Assembly: GCA_008828725.1 (NCBI GenBank) | Contig: MEHQ01002070.1 | Location: 1 to 64,000, forward strand | Direction of reading: 5' to 3' | From: Saccharina japonica | Lineage: Eukaryota; Sar; Phaeophyceae; Laminariales; Laminariaceae | Length of the DNA: 64,000 nucleotides | In this document: one piece after another, positions 1 through 10,265 of the stretch | Layout of the letters: every line of letters starts with the position of its first letter | How positions within the stretch are numbered: position 1 is the stretch's first letter | Notes under the pieces: model-generated | What the model saw: the letters and a program-made list of their open reading frames with translations, nothing else | What the model was told of the DNA's origin: nothing | The model's database searches: none | Position numbers and translations under genes: made by a program

Positions 1-969
1 GTGCTGAAGACCAAGCTCGCCCTCAACTGGAACGGGCCCTTTAAGATCCTCGCCGTGGGCCCGGCGCCCGCCTCAGACACCCCCGACAACCGCCCCCTAC
101 ACGACAACTACTCTTCCCGACCTACCTTCCGACTTCCTGGATCGGGACTCCAAGCCCCGCGTCTCCGTAAAACGACTGCAAGCCTTGCCGGAGCCCCGAC
201 GACACCACCGACCTTCCCAAGTACCTGCCTGCGGACCTCACCACCTACGTACTCACCGCCTCCGCCGCCAAAGTCTTCGCCCTACCACGTTACACGTTGA
301 CGACGTCACACCGCCACCGGAGCGCCTCGACGTCGAGCGGATCACCGGCCACAACTCGTACGCGGTCGCGACGGGGTTATCGCCGTCCTCTACGAGACCC
401 ACTGGGCCGGACTTTCTCAGCCCCTCCTGGGAACGGGAACTGGATCTTCAACATGTCCAGGCGCGCATATTCTCCTTTACTGGTCCGGAACTCCGTCAAG
501 CACCGACAAGCCAACCGTTTGTACAGACAAATGCGCATCGGTGCCGCACACCGGGAACTCTCACGGTCGCCAAGGCCAAATATTTCTCGCTCCCGGCTAC
601 TCCTGGTCTCCTCGCGACCTCTGGCTCCGCAACTTCAGTTCGACCACTCTCCCCTCTGGGGCACACGTGTGGTACAAGGCGCGCGACGGCCTCTGGTGGC
701 TTGGCAAAATTGCCCACCGCGCGCCCTTGGACACCTCTTCGGACAGCCCCCCGGACTCTTCCCCGGACGGTTCCTACATCATCCGTTTCCTGGACGACCC
801 CGGCCCCATCAAGATCGACCTTCAGCGCGCCCGCTACACTACTGCCCGGAACCCATCTCTCGAATCGTGGTGTTTACAACGCCATGGGACTGGAAGCATA
901 GCCCGTGGGGTACTGCGGAGCACAGACACGCCCCGTGGAACCCCCATCGCTTCAGCCCCCCCTAGTTAG
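1..969 (+). pseudogene. Integrase C-terminus with chromodomain-like and SH3/Tudor-like segments, frame-broken
   Basis: Integrase inserts the element's cDNA into the chromosome; C-terminal chromodomains in this group steer insertion to particular chromatin. Visible here: NWNGPFKILAVGPAP at bases 25-70, typical of the region before a gypsy chromodomain; VERITGH near 330-350; YETHWAGL and SWERELDLQHVQA near 395-465, the chromodomain-like part. A further segment follows with GAHVWYKARDGLWWLGKIA (about 655-712) and YIIRFLDDPGPIKIDLQRARYT (about 775-840). It reads like a small SH3/Tudor-type barrel and ends at the TAG at 967. Coding moves between frames 1 and 2 near bases 115, 352, 425 and 465, so the copy is decayed or badly sequenced. 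Family assignment is an inference from motif order; the start lies upstream of the window. Confidence 0.65.
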
Positions 970-2512
970 CCTTCAGATACCTTCTGCGTTCTTGGTTCGG
1001 GATAGTTTTACTTTCGTAGTTTAGAATAGTCTTTTAGACGTAGCATTCAATAACTTCTGGGATAGCTTCAAAAAGCGACAGTAGTTGTCTTCCGGGTTAT
1101 CTCCAACTCCAGCGTGTTCCGTCAGCAGTACCCCCGGTTTTCGGCCTGTTTTGTTTTGTTGTTTGGTAGCACCTGCTTTCTATTTGGGCATCCACCACGG
1201 CCCTCACCTCCCCAACCATTTCGGCAGATGGACCGTTGATTGAATAGCGATTCTTCTAGCTGTGCTGGGTTTTTACTTCGAGAATCCTCACGGCATCAGC
1301 TAACGCCCACTCGGCGTAGCTACAATCCGGGCGTCATTGAGTTATTTCCTGAGTTTCTAGTTTTGATTATCAGTTCTATCCCATCTCCGGTCTCGCCGGT
1401 CCCCATCTTCATAAGATCTCTGGACCTATAGCGACACCGGTTTTCTGGATTTCGGTTTTAGTGAACTTTCCCTCCACGCTCCTCGTTGCATCTCCGTTGC
1501 CTTGGCCCCTATGCAGGCTAACAGACCACCACATTACCGTCCTCACGGTTGGTGCGTCCGTTCCACAGTAAAGTTGACCGCAATGGACTTCAATTGTTGC
1601 GATTATCTTTGCTATTGGTTCGCTATTGTGTCTTCGCGTTTCTACACCACCAACGCGTTTCTTCCCGCGACCGGTTCCGTCTCCCATTAGCTACCATAGC
1701 TGACTTATGGCTGTATATACGGTAGGACACATTTCGCCCACGATCAACTAGTCGACTTGGTCTAGCACATCCGGGTATATCTGTTTCTGGGATTATTTAG
1801 TGCACTTGGCTCTGACTGGCTCCCCTTGCTCGCTTACTAGCGATTGCTACCCTAATACTTGGCCGCTTCATAGTGGACGCATGTTCACTCCATTCTTTGG
1901 ACCCGTCACCCCTTGGTTATAGATCTTAGGAAATTTCCACAGGTAGTCTTGCCGTGCCCCCTTCGCCTTATGCATCATTTTTGTTTTTTCACTTCTGTAT
2001 CTTGTCTTGTCCTTCGGATCGCTTCGACCATAGCGAGTAGTTATCCCTGCGATACCCCTCTGGACTGTGTTTTGTGTTCCATGCTAAGTAGCCTCCATCG
2101 CTTCCACAGGACTCGATGATCAGCCTCGCACTCGTATCTCCTCTCAGGTCCTTTAGACCCCTGGACATATTGAGCCCCCGCACATACGGCTGTACCCTGA
2201 GTCCCGCTTTCTTCTACGTTTGTCTTGGTACCTCTTTAGCTTCGTTTCGGGTTTATTGTGTCTGCTTTGTCTTGATTTCGACCGCTGCTGTTCCTGTTTT
2301 GGTCATGATCCTCCTTCAGCGTTCGCGTTCTGTCATGACCCTATCGTCGATGCTTAGGCCTCCACGAGGTGTGGGAGAATCTATAGCCTCATTTTGATTG
2401 TTTTGAATAGCCGCATCTTCGACCCCCCTCTCTCGGTCTTTTAGGATGAAACTTTGTTATCTATCCATTGACCATCGTGTAGTCTGCATATACGACTATT
2501 CAGGGTGGGCTA
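970..2512 (+). other. Non-coding spacer between integrase stop and LTR
   Basis: T-rich and without a convincing exon. The ORFs of 60-93 codons here have no recognisable motif. By position it is the 3' untranslated part of the retroelement. I see nothing else in it. Confidence 0.45.
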
Positions 2513-3246
2513 TGTAGATGTGGTGCCTTACAAGCTATAATGGGACACCGCAAAGATTGTTCGCGTGTTCTCTGTTGGTAGAGCCGGACAGGCCTAGAGA
2601 GAACGTTCTAACCACAGAAGATTCCTTAATGTCGGACCTCCCGATAGGAATAGAGAAGTTATCATAAAGCAGTATAGGAATGTTCTTATAGAAATGAGGA
2701 CATCCCCAAATAAGCGGTAAAACCGTAGATTAGAAGGACCTAATCTGCGAGATTAACGGACTTTATATAATAGAGGAGATTTCTAACAGCCCGACTACGG
2801 GCCATTGGAGAAGAGAGCCCGAGAGCCTGGAAGAGGCTCTCGCATCTCCTCTCCCACTTCTCATCTTTCCCCTCATCTTCCAGTCATCATCAGAGGTTAA
2901 ATAATAATAAAAGAGGTCTTTCCATATCGAAGAAGAAGCTCGCTTTCAAGCTCAAGCAACGAACAAGCGTATCTCCATTCCCTTCTATCATCGTCACTAC
3001 TCGGTCATCACTTCAACAGCAAAGCCGTATTTCTTGCGTCGCCTTTTATATATTAAGACCAACTCCGATCGTAGAAAGCCTTGAAATAATAGTAAATTTT
3101 ACATATATACTAATACGTAGCACTTTTTACTTTTCTCCCGACAATAAACTTGTTACTTCGCTATAGTTAGTAATATAATATTCGTAAGTAACCAACCCGC
3201 TGAAACAAAAGTGGTACACCTCGTAGTTATTGTAGTTGCATCAACA
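2513..3246 (+). repeat. Candidate 3' LTR (734 bp)
   Basis: The segment starts TGTAGATG and ends CATCAACA, whose reverse complement TGTTGATG matches the start at 7 of 8 bases and gives the TG...CA ends expected of an LTR. Inside are a TATA-like TTTATATAATA near 2763, a hairpin around 2818-2841 (GAGAGCC / GGCTCTC) and an A-rich AATAATAATAAAAG near 2900 that could be a poly(A) signal. The bases just after, TGGCAGCAGTCGG at 3250, weakly resemble a tRNA-primed binding site, odd after a 3' LTR. There is no second copy to confirm the limits. Confidence 0.45.
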
Positions 3247-3444
3247 GCGTGGCAGCAGTCGGATCAACCCACGGAGTATGAGCCTATAAGAGGTTCAGGT
3301 TAGGTCTGTGTTCGCCTTTGCAGGCAATACTTTATGACTGACTATTACTGTAGTATACCAGGTACGTCACTCAAGTGCGGTACAAGTAGTGCGCTAGACG
3401 CGAATACTGAAGTTAGTTTGTGGAATTTCTCCGTTATATCCTTA

Positions 3445-3605
3445 AGGGGCGTAAGGCAAAAAGAGAAAACGAACCCTTACTTTAGGAAGGTCAGAATGAA
3501 AAACAGAACCGGATCGCTGTGATCACAGGACGAAATGAGCGAAAAACATTTTGTTTTCGTTTTTTGTTCCTTTTTTAACTTGGCTTTAGAGAACCCCCCC
3601 TATTT
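3445..3605 (+). mobile_element. PAL element, left arm only
   Basis: Starts GGGGCGTAAGGCAAAAAGAG and contains CCGGATCGCTGTGATCACAG and GACGAAATGAGCGAAA, the same order as the left arm of the full copy at 6612-6981. The right arm is missing; G-rich sequence replaces it from about 3615. Confidence 0.7.
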
Positions 3606-3769
3606 TTTTTTCGCTGGTGGCGGGGGGAGGGGGTGGAGAGGGGGGGTAATAAAAAAAGTTGACTTATTGTTTCCTGGGATCACAACGGTCCGTTCTTTTC
3701 CCTCCAATAAGGGGGGGGGGTGGGGTAGTGGGGTTCTGTGATTCAGATCCGCGCGCGCCCATACAGCGC

Positions 3770-4099
3770 TTTTTTTCCATCCTATTTATTGTATTCGCCC
3801 TTTTTTTCGCTCTCCCTCATTAGCCGTAACCCAGATCCGGGGTTACAAAGTAGGCTCCTTTCCCCCGTCCCCCACTACCACGGTTCGTGCCTTGCATTTT
3901 CATCGCGAGAAGATTGCAGCACTTTCTTCCCTCGTCGACTTGCGTCGGATTCCGCCTACCCACGCCACTTAGGCGCTCTCAGGAATTGGTTCCTTTTTAT
4001 TTTTTGAAATATAGTCAAACTCTCACCACGGCGGGATTTGATCTCGGGTACCAATGCTAGTAGCCTTTGAAGCTGACCACTAGTCTGCCGGGGCGACCG
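3770..4099 (-). mobile_element. SINE-1 copy, full length
   Basis: Read on the minus strand, it starts GGTCGCCCCGGCAGACTAGT, then has a Pol III A-box-like TAGTGGTCAGC and a degenerate B box (GATCAAATCCC). The body follows, then a tail containing GGATCTGGGTTACG and ending GGATGG plus A's. The same head-to-tail order recurs at 14826 and 49164. A tRNA-related SINE retroposed by a partner LINE is the standard reading. Confidence 0.75.
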
Positions 4100-4107
4100 T
4101 ATACCTG

Positions 4108-4310
4108 GTGTTGAATGAACAAGACACAACCATTCAAGGGTCGTCAGAGACGATAAATCCTACGTTCGTCAATAGACAATCAAAAACCTCGTCGGAGACA
4201 GACACTCCGAAAGGTCGTCAAGGGCAATCCAAAAGGTCGTTACAAAGGGCAATCGAAGAAAGGTCGTCAGAGACAACCCAAACGGTCGTCGTAGTTACAC
4301 ATAAATAACG
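4108..4310 (+). repeat. Short AAAGGTCGT-type tandem repeat
   Basis: Degenerate repeats of AAxGGTCGTCAGAGACAAxC, about 20-35 bp each. The 66-codon ORF over it is a by-product of the repeat. Confidence 0.5.
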
Positions 4311-4433
4311 CGGGACGCGCAAACACGAACGATACTATTAGGGGGAAATACTTTGGCGGTGTGTTACGGCGGTACGGTGTCCACCCCGAAAACATATTCG
4401 GTCTCCTCGCTGCTGTGAGCCGGTCTGTATATC

Positions 4434-4829
4434 GACGCGTGCTACGTACGATAATGGAGGTACGTACGTAGCACAATTCGTCTGGAATGTTTTTTGGAAT
4501 GACGGAGCGCTCCTTAACCCATTCAGAACTGAAAAAAACAAATCCCACACTAATTCCAAGTAGTTTCCCCCCAAAAACGGGGGACCAGTTCTTGAGGGGT
4601 TAACCCAAAATCGTCCGAATCTCATTTCGTGTTGTTGTGTTGCTCTAACTTTCGTTTTGTACTCGAAACTCACGGGATGTTGTCCTGTCTGTTGGGCTCA
4701 TATTTTACGTACGTAGCACTTTTTTCGTTTTCCATGTAAAACCCGGTTTTCGGGTGAGTTATAGGGCTCTCCTTAAGTGACCACCCCTCGGAAGCAAAAG
4801 CATGGTGCACCTCTACCGAAGCATGCGTC
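4434..4829 (+). mobile_element. F element interrupted by D1
   Basis: Begins GACGCGTGCTACG and ends ACCGAAGCATGCGTC, the inverted termini of the F family. A D1 fold-back sits at 4518-4599 in F's CTCCTTAACCC site; removing it restores the arrangement of the uninterrupted F copy at 5108-5363. Confidence 0.7.
4518..4599 (+). mobile_element. D1 fold-back element, TTAA-flanked (82 bp)
   Basis: Runs from CCCATTCAGAACTG to CAGTTCTTGAGGGG and is flanked by TTAA on both sides (4514-4517 and 4600-4603). The arms are complementary. TTAA duplication with CCC/GGG ends resembles non-autonomous piggyBac-type elements; no transposase is present in the window. Confidence 0.75.
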
Positions 4830-5107
4830 TCGATATCTACTTCTTAGCAATCCCACGATAGGGGTACCACGTTTAAGCTCAATAGTTTATGACCGTTTGT
4901 GCTCCTCGCGTGAGTGACCACCGGATACTAATCTTATTTCACCGGTATATTGGTTTTTGGACTACCGCATTTTGGAAGGTTTGGTCGGGTTGCGCGAGCG
5001 AATGTTTCCGAAGTCGTGTTTCGGGTGAGATATTGAGCTCCTCATGTGAGGAGGTCAGAAAAGTCTGCTGCGCCCCTACCGTGGGATGACTCTTCATGCA
5101 GACGCGT

Positions 5108-5363
5108 GACGCGTGCTACGGTAGAGGTAGCACTCTTGGGGTGAAACGCTTTCCGAATGATCGGGCGCCTTAACCCAAATTCGTCAGACTTCACTCATTC
5201 TTCTTGTGTTGCAACATTTTTCCTATTAGACTTAGGTCATGGAAGTTTTCGTCGGTAGTATCACTTTTATTTTCCTCCAAAACCGTTTTTTCAGAGCGGT
5301 ATGGAGCTCCTCAAGTTAGGAGCTCAGAAAAAACATGGTGCATCTCTACCGTAGCATGCGTCT
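5108..5363 (+). mobile_element. F element, uninterrupted
   Basis: GACGCGTGCTACGGTAGAGG at the left and CTCTACCGTAGCATGCGTC at the right form terminal inverted repeats of about 20 bp around a 215-bp body. The inner TTAACCCAAATTCGTC is the site where D1, D2 and TOUR elements sit in other F copies. Confidence 0.7.
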
Positions 5364-5403
5364 CGATACCCACTTGATGATCTAGATCCTTCAGGGAAGA
5401 TGA

Positions 5404-5580
5404 TTCCTGATCTGTACCATATTGTTTGTATGATCTGTATGATCTGTATGGTCTGTATGATCTGTATGGTCTGTATGATCTGTATGATCTGTATGATCTG
5501 TATGATCTGTATGATCTGTATGATCTGTATGATCTGTATGATCTGTATGATCTGTATGATATGTATGATCTGTATGATCT
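5404..5580 (+). repeat. (TGATCTGTAT)n decanucleotide array
   Basis: About 16 copies of a 10-bp unit TGATCTGTAT with a few A/G changes. All frames stay open because 10 is not a multiple of 3, giving spurious Ile/Gln- or Ser/Tyr-rich ORFs. Its flanks match 7269-7560 and, inverted, about 37950-38470, so the array lies inside an interspersed repeat. Confidence 0.9.
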
Positions 5581-5734
5581 TGCTCGTGTTGCCGGGTGGG
5601 AGCTGTACAATATGCACATGATCTAGCACGCATTTCTGGGGGGTTGAAGGCGTACTGCACAGCAGATCCTGCACAACTTCTCGTAACGGCGGGTTAGGAT
5701 CTACATGATCTACGTAGATCATGATCTATCTGTG

Positions 5735-6120
5735 CGTATAGCATGTTTTGGCTGGGATGTGTTTTGGGATGATGGGGCTCCTTAACCCTTTTCGAACTGC
5801 AGTCCCATTTTGGGGACAAACCACTCTAACTCTAAGTGATTTGTCCCCAAAACGGGACTCCAGTCCGATAAGGGTTAACTCTAAATCGTCCGAATCTCTC
5901 ATTTCGTGTTGTTGTGTTGCTCTAGTTTTCGTTTTTTGTACTCAAAACCCACGGGATTGTCCTTTCGATCGGGCACATACTACTGCAGTACGTATATATA
6001 TAGCACTTTTGTTTTCATGTAAAAAACAGTTTTCGGGTGGAGGTATATAGAGCCCTCCTCGAGTGACCACCCCTCGGAAGCAAAAAAACGTGGTGCGCAC
6101 CTCGATATACCGTAGCATGG
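5735..6120 (+). mobile_element. F element interrupted by D2
   Basis: F-family body with a D2 element at 5786-5874 in the CTCCTTAAC site, flanked by TTAA (5782-5785 and 5875-5878). The right terminus is near TACCGTAGCATGG at about 6110-6120; the left terminus is degraded. Confidence 0.6.
5786..5874 (+). mobile_element. D2 fold-back element, TTAA-flanked (89 bp)
   Basis: Starts CCCTTTTCGAACTGCAGTCC and ends CTCCAGTCCGATAAGGG. The arms GTCCCATTTTGGGGACAAA and TTTGTCCCCAAAACGGGAC can form a near-perfect hairpin around a spacer of about 18 bp. Confidence 0.75.
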
Positions 6121-6612
6121 ACTCGGGCTACGATAGAGGTGGTCCCAGTGACACTTTTTGCTGAATTTGATAGAGGTAGTCCCAGTGACACTTTTTGCTG
6201 AATTTGATAGAGGTAGTCCCAGTGACACTTTTTGCTGAATTTCTTTCTGAATGATGGGGATCCTTAGGGGCCGTTTTAACGAAGAAAAACAAAAATCAAT
6301 TTGGAAAAAAAACGAAATCAAATCCGCTTTTCATTGGTCAGAACCCGCACCACCACCCAAGATTTATACCCCAAGATCCTAATCTTTGGTGATGGTGCGT
6401 GTGTTGACCAGTGAAAAGCGTATTTGAATTTTATTTTTTCCAAATTGAATTTATTTTGTACCACTCGTTAATATGGGCCCTTAATCCAAAATTGTGGGAC
6501 TCTCATTCTTGTGTTGTAATACTGTAGTTTTCATAGTACGCTTAGGTCATGGGATAGTTCATCAGGTAGCACTTTTGTTTGTTTTCCCTCCAAAATCATT
6601 TTCTTGGGTGGG
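6120..6612 (+). mobile_element. F element with a 48-bp triplication, carrying a TOUR insertion
   Basis: After GGGCTACGATAGAGGT, the block ATAGAGGTAGTCCCAGTGAC plus ACTTTTTGCTGAATTTG is repeated three times (6132-6241). The F body then continues on both sides of a TOUR element at 6267-6480 and is cut again by PAL at 6612. Confidence 0.6.
6267..6480 (+). mobile_element. TOUR element (Tourist/PIF-Harbinger-like MITE), 214 bp
   Basis: Ends GGGGCCGTTTTAACGAAGA and TCGTTAATATGGGCCC are inverted repeats, flanked by TTA on both sides (6264-6266, 6481-6483). A 3-bp TWA duplication and a GGGCCYGTTT start are the usual marks of PIF/Harbinger-derived MITEs. Internally, CATTGGTCAGAACCCGCACC faces its near-complement. 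No coding capacity. Confidence 0.75.
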
Positions 6613-6981
6613 GCAGGGGTACGCGCCAAAAAGAGAAAACGACACCACCATCCTAGGAAGGTCGGAATGAAAAACAAACCGGATCGCTGTGATCACAGGA
6701 CGAAATGAGCGAAATTCATTCATGTTTTTTTTTTTCTTTTTTTCTTTTTTTCACTTGGTTTTAGAGACCCCCCCTATATTTTTCCCGAATGAATTTCGCT
6801 CATTTCGTCCTGTGATCGGAAAAATATAGGGGGGGTCTCTGACAGAAACCAAGTGAAAAAAAATGAAAAAAATGAATGAATTTCGCTCATTTCGTCCTGT
6901 GATCACAGCGATCCGGTTTGCTTTTCATTCCGACCTTCCTACGTAGGAGTGTGGTGTTGTTTTCTCTTTTTGGCGCGTGCC
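6612..6981 (+). mobile_element. PAL element, full palindromic copy (370 bp)
   Basis: Two arms of about 170 bp are inverted copies of each other. Both carry GCGCCAAAAAGAGAAAAC, CCGGATCGCTGTGATCACAG and GACGAAATGAGCGAAATTCA. CTTGGGTGG on both sides (6603-6611 and 6982-6990) looks like a 9-bp target duplication. A 9-bp duplication fits Mutator-like elements, but the family is not otherwise identifiable. Confidence 0.75.
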
Positions 6982-7015
6982 CTTGGGTGGGTTTTGCTTT
7001 TTTTTGTTTTTTTTT

Positions 7016-7268
7016 GTTTTTTTTTGTCCATCCCTTTTGTTATCTTCGCCCTTCCTTTCTCTCTCCTTCCTGGTCGTAACTCAGATCCGGGGTCACAAAG
7101 TACGCTCTTCTCCCTCCTCCCCCACTACGGTTCTTGCCTTGCATTTTTATCGCGAGAAGTTTTCAGCACTCTCTTCCCTCGTCGACTTGCGTCGGATTCC
7201 GCCTACCCACGCCACGAAGGCGCTCTCAGCGATTGGTTCCTTTATATTTTTTTCAAATAAAGTCAATA
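7016..7268 (-). mobile_element. SINE-1 copy, head truncated
   Basis: Minus strand: GCGTGGGTAGGCGGAATCC, then the shared tail AAGAACCGTAGTGGGGGAGG to GGATGG plus A's. The tRNA-like head is missing, as expected of 5'-truncated retroposed copies. Confidence 0.7.
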
Positions 7269-7580
7269 TGGAGCTCCCCAATTGAGGAGCTCAGAAACAA
7301 CATGGCGCACCTCTTTCGTAGCATGCGTGCAATGCGTCTAGATCCTTCACGGCAGATGATTACTGAACTGCATGATCTGTACGATCTGTATGATCTGTAT
7401 GATCTGTATGATCTAGCTCATGTTGCCGGGGTGGGAGCAGTATTATAATTTGCACATAACCTTCAGCACACATTTCCGAGGTTGAAGGCGTATATACTAC
7501 ACAGACCCTGCACAACTTGTCGTAACGGCAGGTTGTTATGATCTAGATGATCTAGTGCTGTAGATCCTGATCTATCTGTA
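7269..7580 (+). repeat. GATC-array interspersed repeat, second copy
   Basis: Flanks match 5290-5760 in order (GGAGCTC...CAGAAA, GTAGCATGCGT, CTAGATCCTTCA, then GTTGCCGGG after the array). The TGATCTGTA array is only about 5 units here against about 16 at 5404, so the array length varies between copies. Confidence 0.65.
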
Positions 7581-8235
7581 CATGTCAAAACAAATCCGAG
7601 GTAAGTGTGGATGTTAACAGCGTCCCGTGCGAGCAGCGCAATAGCAGAAGAACGAACAGTCCTCCTGTATGTAGTTCAGTACCCTACTGCCTGCACAGCG
7701 GTTTTTGTTGTCGAACGCCTCGCACCGTGATGATTTAGGACGCAAAAAACTGTTTCATTCGAGGTGTCGTATTCGTCCATTACGTACTTGTATTATTTTC
7801 CCTCCCGAGCCCCAGAGGGAAAAACAGTCTCACATCAAACCCAAGTATTGTATCATACGTATCCCGAACAATCTGGGTGCAATTCTATAGGAGGGGCTAA
7901 TGGAGCATCTTGCGTAAAGACAACTTTCGCCCCCCCCATCCATATCCAACGAAAGGCGCGGGAGCAAGCATGCCATACCAACTATACCCCGTATCAGGAC
8001 CTCAACGCGTCCACAACCCCAATTACCCAGGAAACAGTTACATCGTTGCTGTCTCTGGACGTGGCCACACAAGAAAACAACACCAATACATCCGAAGCAG
8101 CCAGTCATCCATATAATATGGAAGATTGCCCGCCTCACAAGCGGTTCTTGGTAGGATGCAGCCTACCCTTCGGGCGGCCCGCCCAACACCTGTCGGCGAT
8201 TCGCGCTTGGTGCAAGCAATGTCTGTCTAGTCCGT
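7581..8235. other. No gene seen
   Basis: ORFs up to 157 codons occur but lack splice support or motifs, and the right part (about 8030-8235) looks like a diverged E element. Nothing else is supported. Confidence 0.4.
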
Positions 8236-8323
8236 GAAAACTTGACGACCTCCGTCCCGGCATTGTAGGGGTGCGAGGGTCTGTGGTCATACGACTACGA
8301 CCATGCAAAACATGGGTACACCC
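8236..8323 (+). mobile_element. E element, 3' fragment
   Basis: CTCCGTCCCGGCATTGTAGG to GGGTACACC followed by C's. Same 3' end as all E copies; the 5' portion is diverged or absent. Confidence 0.7.
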
Positions 8324-8339
8324 CCCCCACACACAACCA

Positions 8340-8785
8340 GGGTACCGTTTTGTTTTTTTTTGGGGGGGGGTTGGCGGTCACCAAGACTGGCGGTCTCGTT
8401 AGATCATTTGTGCGGGGTTGATAACCTCAACCCCGCACAAGGGAAAGATGTATCATGTAGTGTGCATATGGTAAGGCACCCACGAGGCAGATACATAGGA
8501 ATACCCATTGCTGTCTCTGGAAGTGACAACACCGGAAATTAAAGCAATTCGTTGGAGGCTGTCGTCCACATTCAAGTCCGCCTCACACAGGCGGTTCTTA
8601 GCAGAGATGCAGCTCAATCTCCATGCGACTCGCCCGAAACTTCACGGCGCTTCCCGCTTGGTGCAAGCAACGTCTGCCTGGTTGGTGAAAACCCAACTTG
8701 CTCCGTCCCGGCATTGTAGAGATGCGAGGGTCTATCGTCATACGACTACGGCCATGAATGAAAATGAAGCACACACCCCTCCCCC
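8340..8785 (+). mobile_element. E element, near full length
   Basis: From ACCAGGGTACCGTTTTG through ATCATTTGTGCGGGGTTGA, CCATTGCTGTCTCTGGAAG and CTGGTTGGTGAAAACCCAAC to GAAGCACACACCCCTCCCCCC. Block order is identical to 59917-60420. It contains no ORF of note. Confidence 0.75.
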
Positions 8786-9001
8786 CTTTTTACCCGCCTA
8801 CACTACCAAAGTAGGTCTAAATAAAAAGGAATAAATCAGCCTTCCACAAAAAACCCACAAAAATCCCACACACACAGCGTTGACGCTAAAACAACAGGGG
8901 AAAAGTGAGCCGTTTTTCATCAGCTTTTGTTCATATAAAGAAAACCACCCACCAATGTCACTGCAGGTACGCGTGAGTGCATGCGGGAGCGCGCCCGAGG
9001 G

Positions 9002-9575
9002 GAGCGGGGTGTACTCATGTAGTGCACGGCCGTAGTCGTATGACCATAGGGGGGGGGGGGGTACTCATGTTGTGCACGGCCGTAGTCATATGACCATAGA
9101 CCCTCGCATCCCTACAATGCCGGGACGGAGCACGTTGGGTTTTCACCAACCAGGCAGACATTGCTTGCACCAAGCGCGAAACGCCGTGAGGTATTGGGCG
9201 AGTCGCATGGAGGGTGAGCTGCATCCTGCTAAGAACCGCCTCTGAGGCGGACTTGCATATGGACGACAGCTTCAATGAGTTAATTTAATTTCTGGTGTGG
9301 CCACTTCCGGAGACAGCAATGGGTTTTACTATGTAACTGCCTCGCGGATGCCTTACCATATTAACACTACGTGATACGACCATTCCCCTTGTGCGGAGCA
9401 AAGGTTCTCCACCCCGCACAAATGATCTACTCGACCGCCAGCTTTGGTGACCGCCAAAAAAAAATAACAAAAAAAAACGGCACCCTGGTTGTCTAGCTCA
9501 CGCAGCGAGTGGCGTGTTTTACAGCGTCGTTGCCAACCGACGCCAACCCAACCTATAAATATATCATATATTTAT
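9002..9575 (-). mobile_element. E element, full length, plus a short 3' fragment
   Basis: Minus-strand copy ending in the C run (G run on plus at 9048-9060) and running back to AACCTATAAATATATCATA near 9575. A second, 45-bp E 3' end lies immediately beyond the G run at 9002-9047, so two copies abut through the homopolymer. Confidence 0.75.
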
Positions 9576-10265
9576 ATGCCGGGGGGGGGGGGACAAAGAC
9601 ATGATGATCGTACTCCGCGATCGGCATCACGCCGCGTGACGCTTAGCGCTATAGCTATACGTACACTCGCCGAGAGAGCTTTACCACAAGCTTTTGTTTT
9701 TCTGCCCCGGGGCCTTTTCAAACCTAAATATTGCCCATAAAAGAGTATAATCCAACGCGATATTGCAGCCGAGCGCACGCTAGGGCGAAGGGGGGGGGGG
9801 GGGGGGGGGGGGGGGGGAGGGCACGAGGACGCGCGAATCGTAATGTTCCACTATCATCAGCAGGCCGTCGCGACACCGTGCTCGCACGCGCGTGAGGCAA
9901 ACATCTCTGAGCTCAAGAGAGTGCTGCGTAGACTCGCCGCGATCTTCGCCCCGCGAGTTATTTCCCACACTGTTTTCCCCGAAAAAAATGTGCTGAGATT
10001 TTCTGCCCGTGCTTTGTTCATTCGAACGCGACTTTTTGCCCCCGTGGCATTTTCCCGCAAGCTTTTTGCCCGCAAACTTTTTTCCCCCCGCAGGTGGTTT
10101 TTAACCCGCGGGTTTTTGGGCGGCGGGAGTTCTTCGCGCAAGCTGTATATACGTACCCGAGTAATTAGCCGTGCAGTGCACCCTCCCCGGCGCAACTTGC
10201 CCGTGCCGCCGCCGATTGATTCCCGTAAAAAACAAACCGTTTTGAATCCTCTCTATACTGTACAA

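Larger units (their letters stand above)
1..3246 (+). mobile_element. 3' end of a Ty3/gypsy-type LTR retrotransposon
   Basis: The window opens inside a retroelement. Seen in order: the C-terminal end of an integrase-like reading frame (1-969), an untranslated stretch (970-2512), and a segment whose ends form an LTR-like short inverted repeat (2513-3246). Order and the chromodomain-like segment fit a Ty3/gypsy chromovirus. Gag, protease, RT and the 5' LTR lie outside the window or are lost. No second LTR is available for dating. Confidence 0.7.

Noticed and set aside
2116..2397. 93-codon ORF after the integrase remnant
   Set aside because: No motif; lies in the retroelement's untranslated spacer.
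5311..5722. Ile/Gln, Ser/Tyr and Thr/Asp/His repeat ORFs
   Set aside because: All three frames of a 10-bp array; no coding context.
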